This document shows, in pieces, positions 1 to 9,699 of a stretch of 22,506 nt of DNA. Made by a program: the position numbers and the translations under genes. Under the pieces are notes generated by a model that was not told the origin of the DNA, did not search any database, and saw nothing but the letters and a program-made list of their open reading frames with translations. Each line of letters begins with the position of its first letter. The first letter of the stretch is position 1. Source of the DNA: Pelargonium cotyledonis (taxonomy: Eukaryota; Streptophyta; Magnoliopsida; Geraniales; Geraniaceae); NCBI GenBank assembly GCA_036897625.1, contig JAYMTA010000996.1:1-22506 (forward strand). The letters are read 5' to 3'.

Positions 1-677
1 CAAACTATTCCTATGTTTCGTTTCGTTTATAATTAATAAAATGGCATTTCCTTTAAAAAAAACATTATACATATAATAATCACACTTAGAACTTGATCTA
101 TAACATAACATTGAAAATATTACCAACTTAAAAATATATACAATTAACTTGTAAAAGAAAGGTTATGACAGAAATAAAACTAGGCTTTCCAGAGAGAACA
201 ATATGAAAATATAAAATAATGTGTTCAGGTAAACATAAATCTTAATAATAAAATAATGAAATAACCATTTCATGAGTCAACTGAACCAGCCTCAAATAGT
301 ACAAACCTAGACTCAACCTCAAGTATAGCAAATTTAAATATTCAAGAGTTCAAACCGAATATTAAGCAAGCCGAGCTCAAGTGGCTTGTTAAGGATTCGG
401 GTTGTGTACTGCCCTACACGCAACCATTCTTATTCAATGGGTTAGTGTCAATTAACAGATACCGCAAACAAGCTTACGACTGATGCTAGACCCTCGATCA
501 CATTAAGCCATGTACAAAATTTCTCAATACAGCCAACAGATACTGAGAGTGATTGCAAACAGAAATGAAAGTGAGGCTCAATGCAACTTTTCAATTCCAA
601 TAGGATCCATTCTTTATTCAACAGGTTAGTGGCAACTCTTGATTGCTTGTTGCAATGGAAGAAATTCAGAACCTATA
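1..677. other. AT-rich 3' flank and 3' UTR of the NDUFAF4-like gene
   Basis: No coding region is seen here. The part nearest 677 should be the 3' untranslated region of the minus-strand gene that stops at 678. The rest is AT-rich intergenic DNA with no recognisable repeat structure. Confidence 0.6.
613..618 (-). terminator. Candidate poly(A) signal AATAAA
   Basis: The plus strand reads tttatt, which is AATAAA on the minus strand, about 60 bases past the stop codon of the NDUFAF4-like gene. This is a normal place for a plant near-upstream element. Such hexamers are common by chance in AT-rich DNA. Confidence 0.45.
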
Positions 678-3600
678 TTATTTCTTTTCCTGTTTAGTTT
701 CATCTTCTTGGGGAAGTGAAAGGAACCGCACGATTTTCTGAACCCGCGTGATGTCAACTTGGAACCTCTCAGCAATCTGGTGAACATCCATTGGTCCATT
801 GTGATCATCAGCCTTCCCTTGGTACAAAAGGATGATGTGCCGCAACTGTGCAACGTTCAGGGTTCCTGGAGGAGCAGGCCTATCAGCATACCTGCCAGAA
901 TCTGGATCTGTAGTCCGCACTTTTGGCAGCGGTCTACTGTACCTTTCAGCCACAAAAGCCTGTACCAGCAGTTTTAGATATCAATAACCAAACCCTCTCT
1001 CCCCCCTCCCACCACCTCAAAAACAAAAAAAAACTACAATGTAGAATAAAACCACACTATCTAATGTATTGTACAATAAGTATATGCATAATGAATATTG
1101 TAACCAAAAGCTGTTTTGAAGGTTGTGAATACTGTGACCAAGGATCGTGGCCAGTGAAGGCTAGGCCACATTTTACATTTATGTTATGTTGGAATATAAT
1201 ATTAAAGTATAAATAGAGACTTCAACTATCAACTTGAGCTTTTAGTTGAGTTGGTTCTCTAACATGGTATCACAGCTTGTGTGACCTCGAGGTCACAAGT
1301 TCGAATCCTAGACACCCCAAAGAATGGACTCCTACTATCTCTCTGTGATTCACCCGCATAGTTAAAAACTGGAATGGGCTCCGATCTATTTCTTTTTGCT
1401 CAACTTGCAAAGTCATAGTGGATTTGCACGTGAGGGGGCGTGTTGGAATGAACCTTATGGGGAAGGGGACAACCTAATTGGAACAACAACCCCAATTTCA
1501 AAACACACCTTTGTATCACTCTATGGGGTTAGTTGGAGGAATTGGTGCAAATAGGCAATCAAAGCTTTCTTGACTTTGATAGATATTCCAGCAACACAAA
1601 CTACAACCAGTGATTTAATTCGTATTCTTTAATGGTATGTTTGAGAAATAGCATTTAATTTGAAACGTTGGATTGGAGCCAAAATAAATGTTTGGATACT
1701 CAAAGGAATCTGGATTTTAAGCAATCAAAACATGCCTGCAATATGAGATTTCAAATGATAGTTCTTATCTCATCATTTCAAATCTCAAATTTCAAATGAT
1801 GAATATTCCCAAACACAACTTTGAGGACAGGGAAACCTGAACAAGAAAACAATATGCAATGCAACAACAGTATATGAAGACAAGTACAATTTGAAACCTA
1901 GTTTTTGACCCTTGAGTTAATTTGTAGCAAAGTCCCCTTCACACATTTTCCTTGACTCAATCACTCAACCATCCACCAATAAATTACTAAATGGAATATA
2001 GCACATGTTTTTTATTACACATCACTTAATGACTTTAATATAGACTTCAAATTTTTATTTTCTTGCAACAAATAAATAGACCTCCCCTTGACAGAATAAA
2101 CAGGCATGTATTTCAAATACACTCTTGCTAAATATAGAAAATTTACTTGTCAAGAAAAATAAAATATATATATTCACAGAATACAAACCATATTCATATG
2201 TGTGTGTGTGTGTGTGTGTGTTATGCGAGTCACTTGACATATGTTTCAATAGCTAGAATGCCTTACATAGCCCCTTTCAAACTAATTTGATATTTTATTT
2301 TATTTTGAATTTTGCTATGATTTTTTTTTTTAACATTTCTATGCCTTCTTTAATTCCTTTTAAATAGTTTGTTTTAAATCAAAATTTCAAATTTACAACA
2401 CCATCGACCATTAGCTTAGAGTTAGAGGGCCTCCAATCTCTCTAAAATGAGAGGTATAGAGATCAAATCTTATCAGGCATTTTCAGTTCGGTGGACCAAT
2501 GAAAACAGATATTAATTTTCTCATGTTTTGAAGTTTAGGTACTACTCTTGTATTTTGGGTTTGAACGAATGACTATAGTTGTATTGTAGTTTGTTCCAAA
2601 CTTTCTATGTGAAGTTAGATCTATCTTCGAAACCTCTTTTTGAGAGGAGAATGATAGGACAATCGTCAGTACATTATGGGGTTAGTATGGTAGTAGGGGA
2701 AGGTAGGCCGGGGAGGGGATGGAGCCATGGGGGGCTAAGTTGTTCAAGTACTATTTGAGAGTGGGAGGGCTGAGTGAGTCAAACACCTGCCCGGCTGCCC
2801 TTCACTTTGCAACATAGTCAAGGACTCAAGGTGACCACCTAAGCTAATGCTCACATTTAGCGGTACTTGAGTAAGAAGAAAACTTAGGTGTAAAAGCAAT
2901 TCTAACCAACCAACAAATGAAAAGAGAATGCTTGATACAAAAATTGAAACCCATCAAACAACTATAATGAAAAGAGAATGCTTGATACAAAAATTGAAAC
3001 CCATCAAACAACTATAAGTTACAATAAAAATTAAAATTCTAGTTAAGTTAAACTCAAGAACATCAATAATTTTTTAAAGCTCACCTCACCCATCTCAAGT
3101 TTCCCTCCAGGCTTGGTTTTAATCCTGCCCACCATTTGATTAAGCATAGCATCATACTGTGGATCCCGGTCTTCAAGGATGTTGTCAGCCTTAACTGTAG
3201 GGATGTCATCTAACACCAAGGAGAAACAAAACTGCCAATCAACATAAAGACCCCATTTCCAATCCCAAAATGTATGCCAACTTTAAATCAATAACAGATA
3301 TTCATATTCCTGTGTCATTGAACCAAGGATTTAAGAAGATTCCATTTTAACTGATTTAATTCATTGTGTACTAGGCAACTCCTTAATACTATTGATCAGG
3401 CAAAAATAATAGGATAGACATAATGAAACCAAATTTAAAAATAATGATTCCATCATATTTTTTCATATATTATATATGCATAGATAAAATGAAACTTCCA
3501 ATCAATATAGAATCACCATTCTCAATAGTCAATAACATATGCCAGCTCTACATCACTAAAAAAATTCCCAAGTAATGTAATCAAGGATCCAATTTTTTTT

Positions 3601-4646
3601 TTTGGTTAACTGGTTCAGTTCGGTGTGTATCTGATTATTCCAACCATTCTTCTAATATCATGAATTCATGATCAAGATCAACCAGCTTGAACCAAATGAT
3701 TATTAGGAAAGACCTGTCCAATACATATATATAACTATGCCTAGGACAATGATAAAACTATGCGCATATAGAGCAGTCTTGGAGAAAATTTTACCAACTT
3801 GTCTTGTCACTTCGTAAAGTGTGAACTTCTCATGCATAGTGGATAACTAATGTAAAGTTTTGTAATGCAACAAGAAGTGCATAATAAAATATTAGTCTTT
3901 TGTTCATTTTATAGACATATTTAGCTGACAATAAGTGGCGGTTGCAAGAAATTAAATTACTGAATAAGATTGAAGCTCAACCAAAGTGGGCAAAAATAGA
4001 CTCATTCGTATTTAGGATACTCAGGAGACTTGTGAAGCCATTTATGGAGCTAGACAAAAAGATTGAAACTCAGGAGACTTGTGAAGCCATTTATCGGACA
4101 CTGGATAGGAAATGACTATCTTCTTTGGCATAGAATTATCAAAAACCCTACTCATATCAAGCATGAAAAAGTTACAAATTTATGCACAATAGTTGCTGTG
4201 CATGGCCTCCTGCAAGGCCACAGAAGGATATCACGGAAAGAGCTATTTTTGTTTTCCAATATTTTAGTGCATTTTCTTGAAATTTGGGAGGATATCACTG
4301 TAATCTAATTGGCATCACAATACAATTTTAGGTGTTTCCTGTTCTATTAAGACAAAATATAGCCCAAGCACTAATTAAGGTAACTCCAAAGTATTCAAAA
4401 TTTGCATACAACAACAAAAACAAAAGAATGGGATTCAGTTCAGGCTATTTTTCAGGACTCCACCTAGAAAATATACTCACCGGACTGTTGGGCACCGAAA
4501 TCGCCAGGATTCGAGATCTTCACCTCAGCAGCTGGGGGAACCGGCGGTCGCTTATCGACGGCGGGCTTTGGATTGAACGAGGAGGTCGAATCGGAGGAGC
4601 CTTGAGCTCGGATCCTACCAGTAGCTCGACGAAATGCCTGCCCCAT
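678..4646 (-). CDS. NDUFAF4-like mitochondrial complex I assembly factor, 3 exons, 190 aa
   Basis: Predicted exons are 4646-4481, 3209-3085 and 959-678. The donors are GTGAGT and GTGAGC, the acceptors TTAG and ACAG, and the phases join cleanly (166 + 125 + 282 nt including the stop). The start is the ATG at 4646, giving MGQAFRRATGRIRA; no other in-frame ATG lies in this exon, and an in-frame TAG lies further upstream. Residues 1-55 are basic, then Ser/Pro-rich. Residues 56-97 include DPQYDAMLNQMVGRIKTKPG. The C-terminal domain (about 125-180) has GTLNVAQLRHIILLYQG followed by IAERFQVDITRVQKIVRFL. This pattern (G-x-L-x-V, an LL helix, then a winged-helix-like IA-x-x-F-x-V-D helix) resembles the C-terminus of human NDUFAF4, which also starts Met-Gly and is about 175 aa. 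If right, it acts in mitochondria in early complex I assembly. The family assignment is by eye; the exon structure is more certain than the function. Confidence 0.75.
1187..1449 (+). mobile_element. TRIM-like non-autonomous LTR element, 3' LTR truncated or diverged
   Basis: A 78-bp segment starts TGTTGGAATATAA (1187) and ends CTCTAACA (1264), with a TATA-like tataaata at 1208-1215. It is followed directly by TGGTATCACAGC (1265-1276), one change from the usual plant initiator-Met tRNA primer site TGGTATCAGAGC. About 150 bp later comes a purine-rich GTGAGGGGGCG (1430-1440), then TGTTGGAAT again (1441-1449), the start of a second LTR. After that the match is lost. A B-box-like AGTTCGAATCC lies at 1298-1308. 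LTR, primer site, short interior without coding capacity, polypurine tract and LTR start are the plan of a terminal-repeat retrotransposon in miniature. A tRNA-derived SINE is the alternative. Confidence 0.65.
2198..2220. repeat. (TG)n microsatellite
   Basis: About eleven TG units in a row within intron 2 of the minus-strand gene. It is likely length-polymorphic. Confidence 0.9.
2916..3016. repeat. Exact 50-bp tandem duplication
   Basis: The 50 bases starting aatgaaaagagaatgc at 2916 recur without change at 2966. The duplication lies 70 bp inside intron 2 from the 3085 exon edge. Perfect identity points to a recent event or an assembly artefact. Confidence 0.95.
3210..4480 (-). other. Intron 1 of the NDUFAF4-like gene (1271 bp)
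   Basis: It is bounded by GTGAGTAT at 4480 and TTAG at 3210 in minus orientation. It is AT-rich, with one short duplication at 4019-4094. An open frame at 4063-4308 on the plus strand has no recognisable motif and is probably chance. Confidence 0.7.
4019..4094. repeat. 27-bp direct repeat, period 49
   Basis: The string beginning actcaggagacttgtg occurs at 4019-4045 and again unchanged at 4068-4094. The bases between the copies differ from the flanks. It may be a local duplication or a filler at a repaired break. Confidence 0.9.
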
Positions 4647-5866
4647 ATTATTCAGTCGAAACAAATCCTCTACAATTTGTTCAAGCAAGCATTGTGAAGG
4701 CGTTGAGGTGGAGGTTAGGGTTTTGGAGAGGAGGTTGAAGATGGTGGTTGTGGTGAACACACGCCGGCCTCTGAGTCTGATGTTAACCAATATGGAGGTT
4801 TTAAATGTGGGCGGTCCCGTAGACTAGTAGCGGTTTATGTGTTTTGGTACGTGCATCATTCAAGTTTTGTCATAATTAAGTGTTGGAAAATGCTTTGTTT
4901 AATTTAGTTTTTAACTTTATATTTAAGGAAGATTGCAAATAGTATTTTTTGTATTAAACACATTTTGTTGATAATATGTTTGAAGTATTATTTTTATAAC
5001 TTAGGGCTATTCTAAAACATGCATCTTAATATCCGTCCATAACATCGTTAGTGGCATGCTAGAAAAATCAAATTACTTTCATTTTTCATTTTTTTTATAA
5101 ATATAAATAATAAATGAAGAAGAAGAAGAAGAAGAATGATTAACACATGCGTTTTTGTTAATTTTTGTCCCAAAATGATCAGTATCTTGTTTCTATTTTT
5201 AGCTTATAATATTATTATTTTTTCCATATTACCCTTATTACTTATACACATTGGCATATATGCACATGTGGTGTAGGTGAGAAAGTGGGGGTAGTATTTG
5301 AAACACACTAAATTATCTAGTGATTCTTAATTTTTACAAAAAATGGAAACAATACACTCATTTTGAGACGGATAGAGTAAAACACCATTTTAGTGTTGAA
5401 AGAAAGAAGAGTGACGTGGCTAGCATGAGCGGCTCCCAACCAAATCAAGAGTCTCCATCCAAGGCACCTCAACCCGCTTTCCCAGGAAGCTCAACCATAC
5501 CGTTGCACCTTTCCCCCATCTTTGGATATCTCATCACCTCTTACAATTCCATACTCTCAAAATTTACTTAACCATATCATTCAGTAGGTTGGGTTGGGTT
5601 GTTGAACCTTAATTCTAACCTGACCTTGTAAATTTTTTTGGGTTGATTGAGTTGGGTAAAGGTCGGGTCAGTTTCATGTTGTATGCATCCAAAATTACAC
5701 ATGTTGAACCCGTCCGGATGAATTTCAAGTTGAGTTAGTGTCGGATACCCATCTTATTCGGGTAACATTTCACTCACACAACCGAAGTTGGGCCGGGTCG
5801 GTCCGGACAGAGTTGGTAGGTAAGAAACGGCAACAGAGAGGGAAGGGAAGAGAAGGGGAGGAGCCG
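4647..5866. promoter_or_regulatory. Shared upstream region of two divergent genes
   Basis: About 1.2 kb separate the start codons of the minus-strand NDUFAF4-like gene (4646) and the plus-strand unknown gene (5867), so both promoters and 5' leaders must lie here. It contains a (GAA)n tract near 5114-5135, AT-rich DNA and GGGTT-rich stretches at 5586-5660. No TATA box could be assigned with confidence to either gene. A short open frame at 5320-5571 has no recognised motif. Confidence 0.5.
5114..5135. repeat. (GAA)n microsatellite
   Basis: About seven GAA units in a row between the divergent genes. It is a candidate for length variation and perhaps a GAGA-like promoter element. Confidence 0.85.
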
Positions 5867-8048
5867 ATGCGGAAGAAGATGTTGAAGAAAGACGAACTCA
5901 CCGAAGAAGATCGAAGAGCTCTTCGAGGCAGCAAATTCGCTCCTCTTCCTTCTCGCTCTCAACAACAACACCATCACCATCATCCACAATCACGACCACA
6001 ACCTACACCACCTAGGTTTCCTATTTTCTCTCTCTTTCTCTTTCGCTTTCTTTTAGGGTTTTTGTTTATATGCTTGATTATCACTTCTCGTTCTTTGTTT
6101 TTGTTGTTGCCAAATCAAGGTTGGCGCATCCAGGTGGACCATTGACCACGAACAAGGCTGCTGCTTTGGCCAAATTTCTGGAGAGAAAACTGCAGGAACC
6201 CAATGGATTGGCCAATATCAATCCCCAGCTCATCGAACGTGCCGTCGACAATGCCAAACGCACTGTTACAGCAAGTGATTCCTTTTAACTTCTCTTTTTT
6301 TCTTTTCTTTTTTGTTCAAGTGTGAATGAAATTGATCAGCATAGTTTGAATCCTGATTGATCATAAAATATCTCTGCATTGTTATTTACTTGCACCAACT
6401 TTAAGATTTGAGGAGGTTTCAATTTCTAGATTTGTGCCACATCAAACTCTACTATGGCTTAGGTATGATTTTGGGAGCTTGCCTATTCTGTTTACTCATT
6501 TGTCTATAAGCTGTTGTACATTGGTTATTATATTGGCTATTGGTATTTTGGTTGTTAAGTATAGTGAATGTAGAGTATAGACCACCTAAAACAAAGTCAG
6601 TAACCCTAAACTCAGCTTCGTGTCAGATTTACTTATGCCTAATTGCTCACATCAGGTCTCCTTGGCAGATTAGGAATTCATGTTTGACTACTTGAAGATT
6701 TCCTACTTGAAGATTTCCTACATTCCATTCTTATATATCTCCTGTACTCATGTTTGACTACAAGTTTATTCTTAAGATGGTTAATCCTAACTGACCTAAA
6801 CCTTTAGTAGCATACTATAAAACAAAACATCTTGGACAAAAATTGATTATTTATATATTACTTCCTGAAACCCCTGATCATTGAAGAAACCCAGACGAAA
6901 AAAAAATTCCAGTTCTTTTATGTACATTTTCTCAGTAGAGGTGTTATCTTGATGCCTAAAATTAAACTTACACCCGCAGTCAGTTCGTAGGTAGTCAAAA
7001 TCTTGGTTAAATTAATGAATTTCATGTTGTTTAGTGAGAGCTTAAGAACTCGATATCAAGCTTGGTGCCTAAAGGTGTGCTTTGGGATGACATGTCTTGG
7101 ACTGATCTATACAAGTTTGCTTTTGGCATGTTACCCTCTCAGGTCTTATAATATGGTTGTATTTGATTGCATAATGTTTTCTCAAGGGAGGAGCTTTCTG
7201 CTATGTTTAGGTGAACAGTGGATGCACTTGCACCCAATAAAGATTGATGATTTACTGTATAATTTGTTCAAATAGAGATCAGCTGGTTTTCATTTCAGTC
7301 CCCGAGTGATCCAGTAACTTGCATATTTTCAACTTCATTCAGCTCTATATTTCTGCCTTTGGAGAATCTTCTGGCCATGCTTTGTGTCTTCAGAATACCT
7401 GCTAATACCCTCATACTCTATTTCCAAATTTGGTGGCTTATTCCTGTGTAGAATATCTCTTTATGCATGCAAACTTTTGCTTTGAGAATTCATGTTAAAA
7501 AACAATTGTTTGTCTTTTCGAAAATCAACTCTATTAATCCTGGACCTAATATGTTCCTTCGCAATACGAATTAAGAGACATAAGTTTAGCAACGATATTT
7601 TGGTTGCCACGCAATACCAATAACTCAAATCACTTTACTTTGGTTATTCAGGTCTTTTAGTATGTTTATTTGATTCATAATAATGGTTTGACTTTCTTTC
7701 TGCATGAGCATTAGACTATATGGCTTAGACGCACAATCGACATAAACTGAATTCTGTTTCTGGTACTCTTTCAAATCAGGTGGTACTTCAACATCAGGAC
7801 GAATTATCCGGCACGTATCATCCTTTGATGATTCAGAGGAAGAAGTGGAAGAAAAGGGTAACACTGAAAATGCTGGGCTAAAGAAACACAAGAAGAAGAA
7901 AAAGAAGATGAAGAAGAGAAAAAAACCAAAGGTTGTTTGTTGTTGACATTCTATTTTTTTCTCTTATGGTTTGTGAGTTGTTTCTAGATTTTTAATGGCC
8001 GGCTATGTTCATACACCGCAGGTAATGGATGACGCTGCAGGACCCTAA
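5867..8048 (+). CDS. Unrecognised basic protein, 4 exons, 160 aa, His run and Lys-rich tail
   Basis: Predicted exons are 5867-6015, 6120-6274, 7780-7931 and 8022-8048, with GT-AG introns of 104, 1505 and 90 bp and matching phases (483 nt). The ATG at 5867 begins MRKKMLKKDELTEEDRRALR; the frame is open further upstream, so a longer form is possible but less plant-like in composition. Residues 32-39 are QQQHHHHH. Residues 51-101 (exon 2) form a likely helical domain with AAALAKFLERKLQEP and NPQLIERAVDNAKRTV. Residues 118-126 are acidic (DDSEEEVEE). Residues 135-150 are almost all Lys/Arg, and the protein ends VMDDAAGP. The acidic patch followed by a poly-Lys tail suggests a nuclear or nucleolar protein. 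I do not recognise the family. The intron 3 donor (GTTGTT) is weak, so the C-terminal end is the least certain part. Confidence 0.72.
6275..7779 (+). other. Intron 2 of the unknown basic-protein gene (1505 bp)
   Basis: The donor GTGATT follows GCAA at 6274, and the acceptor AATCAG ends at 7779. The intron is T-rich. A 15-bp unit (ctacttgaagatttc) is tandemly repeated near 6688-6720. The open frame at 7003-7275 shows no recognised domain. No transposon ends were found. Confidence 0.65.
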
Positions 8049-8302
8049 AAAAAATGAAATTGTCATTGGGTATATTATTGTGGTTAACCTTTTGCCAGAA
8101 ACCAGTAGAGAGGACGGAAAGTCATCCGAGGCATTTGAAGTCACAATGTATGGTTGGCCTCTCGAGGTATTTTGTAAATTCAAATTGATATGAAAGATCT
8201 ATGGGAATATTTAGGATTGTTTTGTGAATGTAACTTTGAAATAGAAAAATTAATTTCCAAAATTATCAAGTTATTCTATGCTCTTTGACATGATACTTTC
8301 TT
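8049..8302 (+). other. 3' region of the basic-protein gene
   Basis: This follows the TAA at 8046-8048 and is probably 3' untranslated sequence. No canonical AATAAA was found in it. Nothing else could be assigned. Confidence 0.45.
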
Positions 8303-8467
8303 TCATCTTTTAATTTCCTTGCTTAAGGAGGTGGTTGGATTGGAGATGCATGGATATCGTTTTGGCTCAATGAGATTTAGCAATAATAGGACTCCACATG
8401 AAATACAAGAAATGTTATGTTCATATTGTTTCGGTTCAAGATACGCAATTATTAAAAGAGAAGTTAC

Positions 8468-8683
8468 ATGGAATGTGGTGGAGCAAAAATCTACTATTAC
8501 CGCCGCTGCTTGTTTGATGTTACTGATGGCGAAGTGGTGGTGCTTGATCACCTAAACTCTGATGATTTTTGTTGTTCGATTTCTCTTGAGCTCATGAACG
8601 ACCCTGTGACTACCTCAAGAGGACACACCCTTTGCTCTGAAAACAGTCTCCTGAATCAGATTACCGAAAAGGGTTGTCGATAA
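8468..8683 (+). pseudogene. Decayed U-box-like E3 ligase fragment
   Basis: Residues 32-71 of this 71-residue frame read DDFCCSISLELMNDPVTTS, then RGHTLCSENSLLNQITEKG. This follows the start of a U-box (C-P-I-S-L-E-L-M-x-D-P-V-T-x-x-x-G-H-T-Y). The usual Pro after Cys is Ser here, and the Tyr after H-T is Leu. The frame stops (TAA) just where the second half of the box, with its CP motif, should begin, and stops follow in all frames. U-box proteins bind ubiquitin-conjugating enzymes, but this copy cannot make a complete domain. The upstream frame at 8319-8555 is unrecognised. It could be a terminal exon or a fragment. Confidence 0.5.
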
Positions 8684-9241
8684 AAGTGCCATTTCTGAGG
8701 AAGGAGCCATGAAAATGACAGCTAGTTTTCTTGTTTTATGGCAACTTATAAGGTTCAGGTTCTGGCGGAAACAAGTATTTTTAGCTTGGAGGAGTCCAAC
8801 ATGATCCCTCACTTGTCAAGCTCTAATCTAATGCACACCCGTCTTCCTAAGAAATCGTCACTGCAGCTCTGCGTAGAGCAGAAGCTTGATCGTTGACAAT
8901 GGCGGGTTGAACACAACTGCATGATTGTTCTACTTAGAAGCAATCCCAGGTCTTGTAGAGAGAGAGCAATCCCAGGTTTTGCACAACATATAGAATAGAG
9001 TGATCCCAGCCCAAGCAAATCATTCCCAAGCCCAGCTCAACCATGACAACAACACCAACAAATAAACCGAAACTGCAGTAACATAGTTAGGTTTGTGTGA
9101 TGTCTTCTTCCTCTCTGTTCTTTCTTTGTTTCTCTTTATGATCATTTTGAAATTGATTAATCAATTCGTGATGATGGATAGAATTAGTACATGTATCTTT
9201 CTTTTAAAGTTGAATGAAAAGTCATGGAAGCTTTGAGCTGA
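8684..9241. other. Non-coding interval, possible old LTR
   Basis: There is no gene here. The stretch near 9000-9241, continued at 9700-9743, leads directly into a primer-site-like string at 9744. Part of it may therefore be the remains of an older LTR that was later interrupted at 9256-9685. This is an inference; no LTR start was identified. Confidence 0.3.
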
Positions 9242-9255
9242 GGCAAATATCATAT
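9242..9255. repeat. Left 14-bp target-site duplication
   Basis: GGCAAATATCATAT at 9242-9255 is repeated exactly at 9686-9699. It flanks the retroposed segment. The length is typical of target-primed reverse transcription. Confidence 0.85.
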
Positions 9256-9685
9256 ATTTTTTTATTATTTTTTTTATAAGCAAGCGGTACCTTTTTATTA
9301 CGATTCAAAAGAGCTAAAAAAAAGTACAAAGAACAATGTACAACCAGCTCAAAAACAAAGAGAGAACTGAAAACCAAAAGAGGAAAACTACCCAAAAGAA
9401 AAAAGCAAACCCAAGAGGTGATGCTTGTGAGATGTCGAGCGATGGCAACTGCCGGCCCGTCTATAAAGGGTTAGAAGCGTTTGGATTCAACCTCGAGTTC
9501 TCGAATCCGGTCAATAAGAACCAATTTTGAACCTGTTGCACGTAGACCAAATTCTTTGCACAACTTTTAACGTAACAGTAGTTGATCTGCTCAGGGAAGA
9601 GGGCTCATGGTTACTAAAGGCGGAGAGTCGACATCAACTCGACGGGATATGGTGCCTGAACGCTTAAATTTTAGAGGTACTCGAC
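9256..9685 (-). mobile_element. 430-bp retroposed segment with A-rich tail, 5' truncated
   Basis: The segment sits between perfect 14-bp direct repeats. Its left end is T-rich on the plus strand (ttttttattattttttttata), which is a 3' A-rich tail on the minus strand. This marks LINE-mediated insertion. The 3' part (TTCTTTGTACTTTT before the tail) resembles the 3' end of the LINE at about 20.3 kb in the same window, so it may be a truncated LINE, a SINE or a retrocopied transcript. A SAP-like coding piece lies inside at 9471-9566. Confidence 0.75.
9471..9566 (-). pseudogene. SAP-domain-like coding remnant
   Basis: In minus orientation this 32-codon frame reads KLCKEFGLRATGSKLVLIDR and then IRELEVESKRF before TAA. 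The spacing follows the SAP motif (V-x-x-L-K-x-x-x-x-x-x-G-L-x-x-x-G-x-K-x-x-L-I-x-R-L), a short helix-turn-helix that binds DNA. Upstream the expected first helix is only found after a frame change, so the piece is broken. It is part of the retroposed segment and is probably not expressed. Confidence 0.45.
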
Positions 9686-9699
9686 GGCAAATATCATAT
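9686..9699. repeat. Right 14-bp target-site duplication
   Basis: Exact second copy of the repeat at 9242-9255, closing the retroposed segment. Confidence 0.85.

Larger units (their letters stand above)
960..3084 (-). other. Intron 2 of the NDUFAF4-like gene (2125 bp)
   Basis: This large intron is bounded by GTGAGC at 3084 and ACAG at 960 in minus orientation. It is AT-rich and holds a TRIM-like element near 1187-1449, a TG microsatellite at 2198-2220 and a 50-bp tandem duplication at 2916-3016. No conserved exon was seen inside it. Confidence 0.7.

Noticed and set aside
1230..1310. tRNA gene suggested by a B-box-like AGTTCGAATCC and a T-A-G-T-T-G-A-G-T-T-G-G A-box-like stretch
   Set aside because: No cloverleaf could be folded by eye, and the surrounding LTR, primer site and polypurine tract explain the region better as a TRIM.
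2055..2249. Minus-strand frame of 64 codons over the TG repeat
   Set aside because: It is driven by the microsatellite (His-Thr run), lies within an intron and has no recognisable motif.
4332..4697. Plus-strand frame of 121 codons
   Set aside because: It is the antisense shadow of exon 1 of the NDUFAF4-like gene, which has good splice signals and a matching downstream frame.
5586..5660. Interstitial telomere-like repeat (GGGTTGGGTTG)
   Set aside because: The plant telomere unit is TTTAGGG; these are irregular GGGTT words without tandem order.
5738..5866. Upstream in-frame extension of the unknown gene
   Set aside because: The composition looks like a 5' leader (purine-rich before the ATG at 5867). 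No ATG context or conserved motif supports a longer protein.
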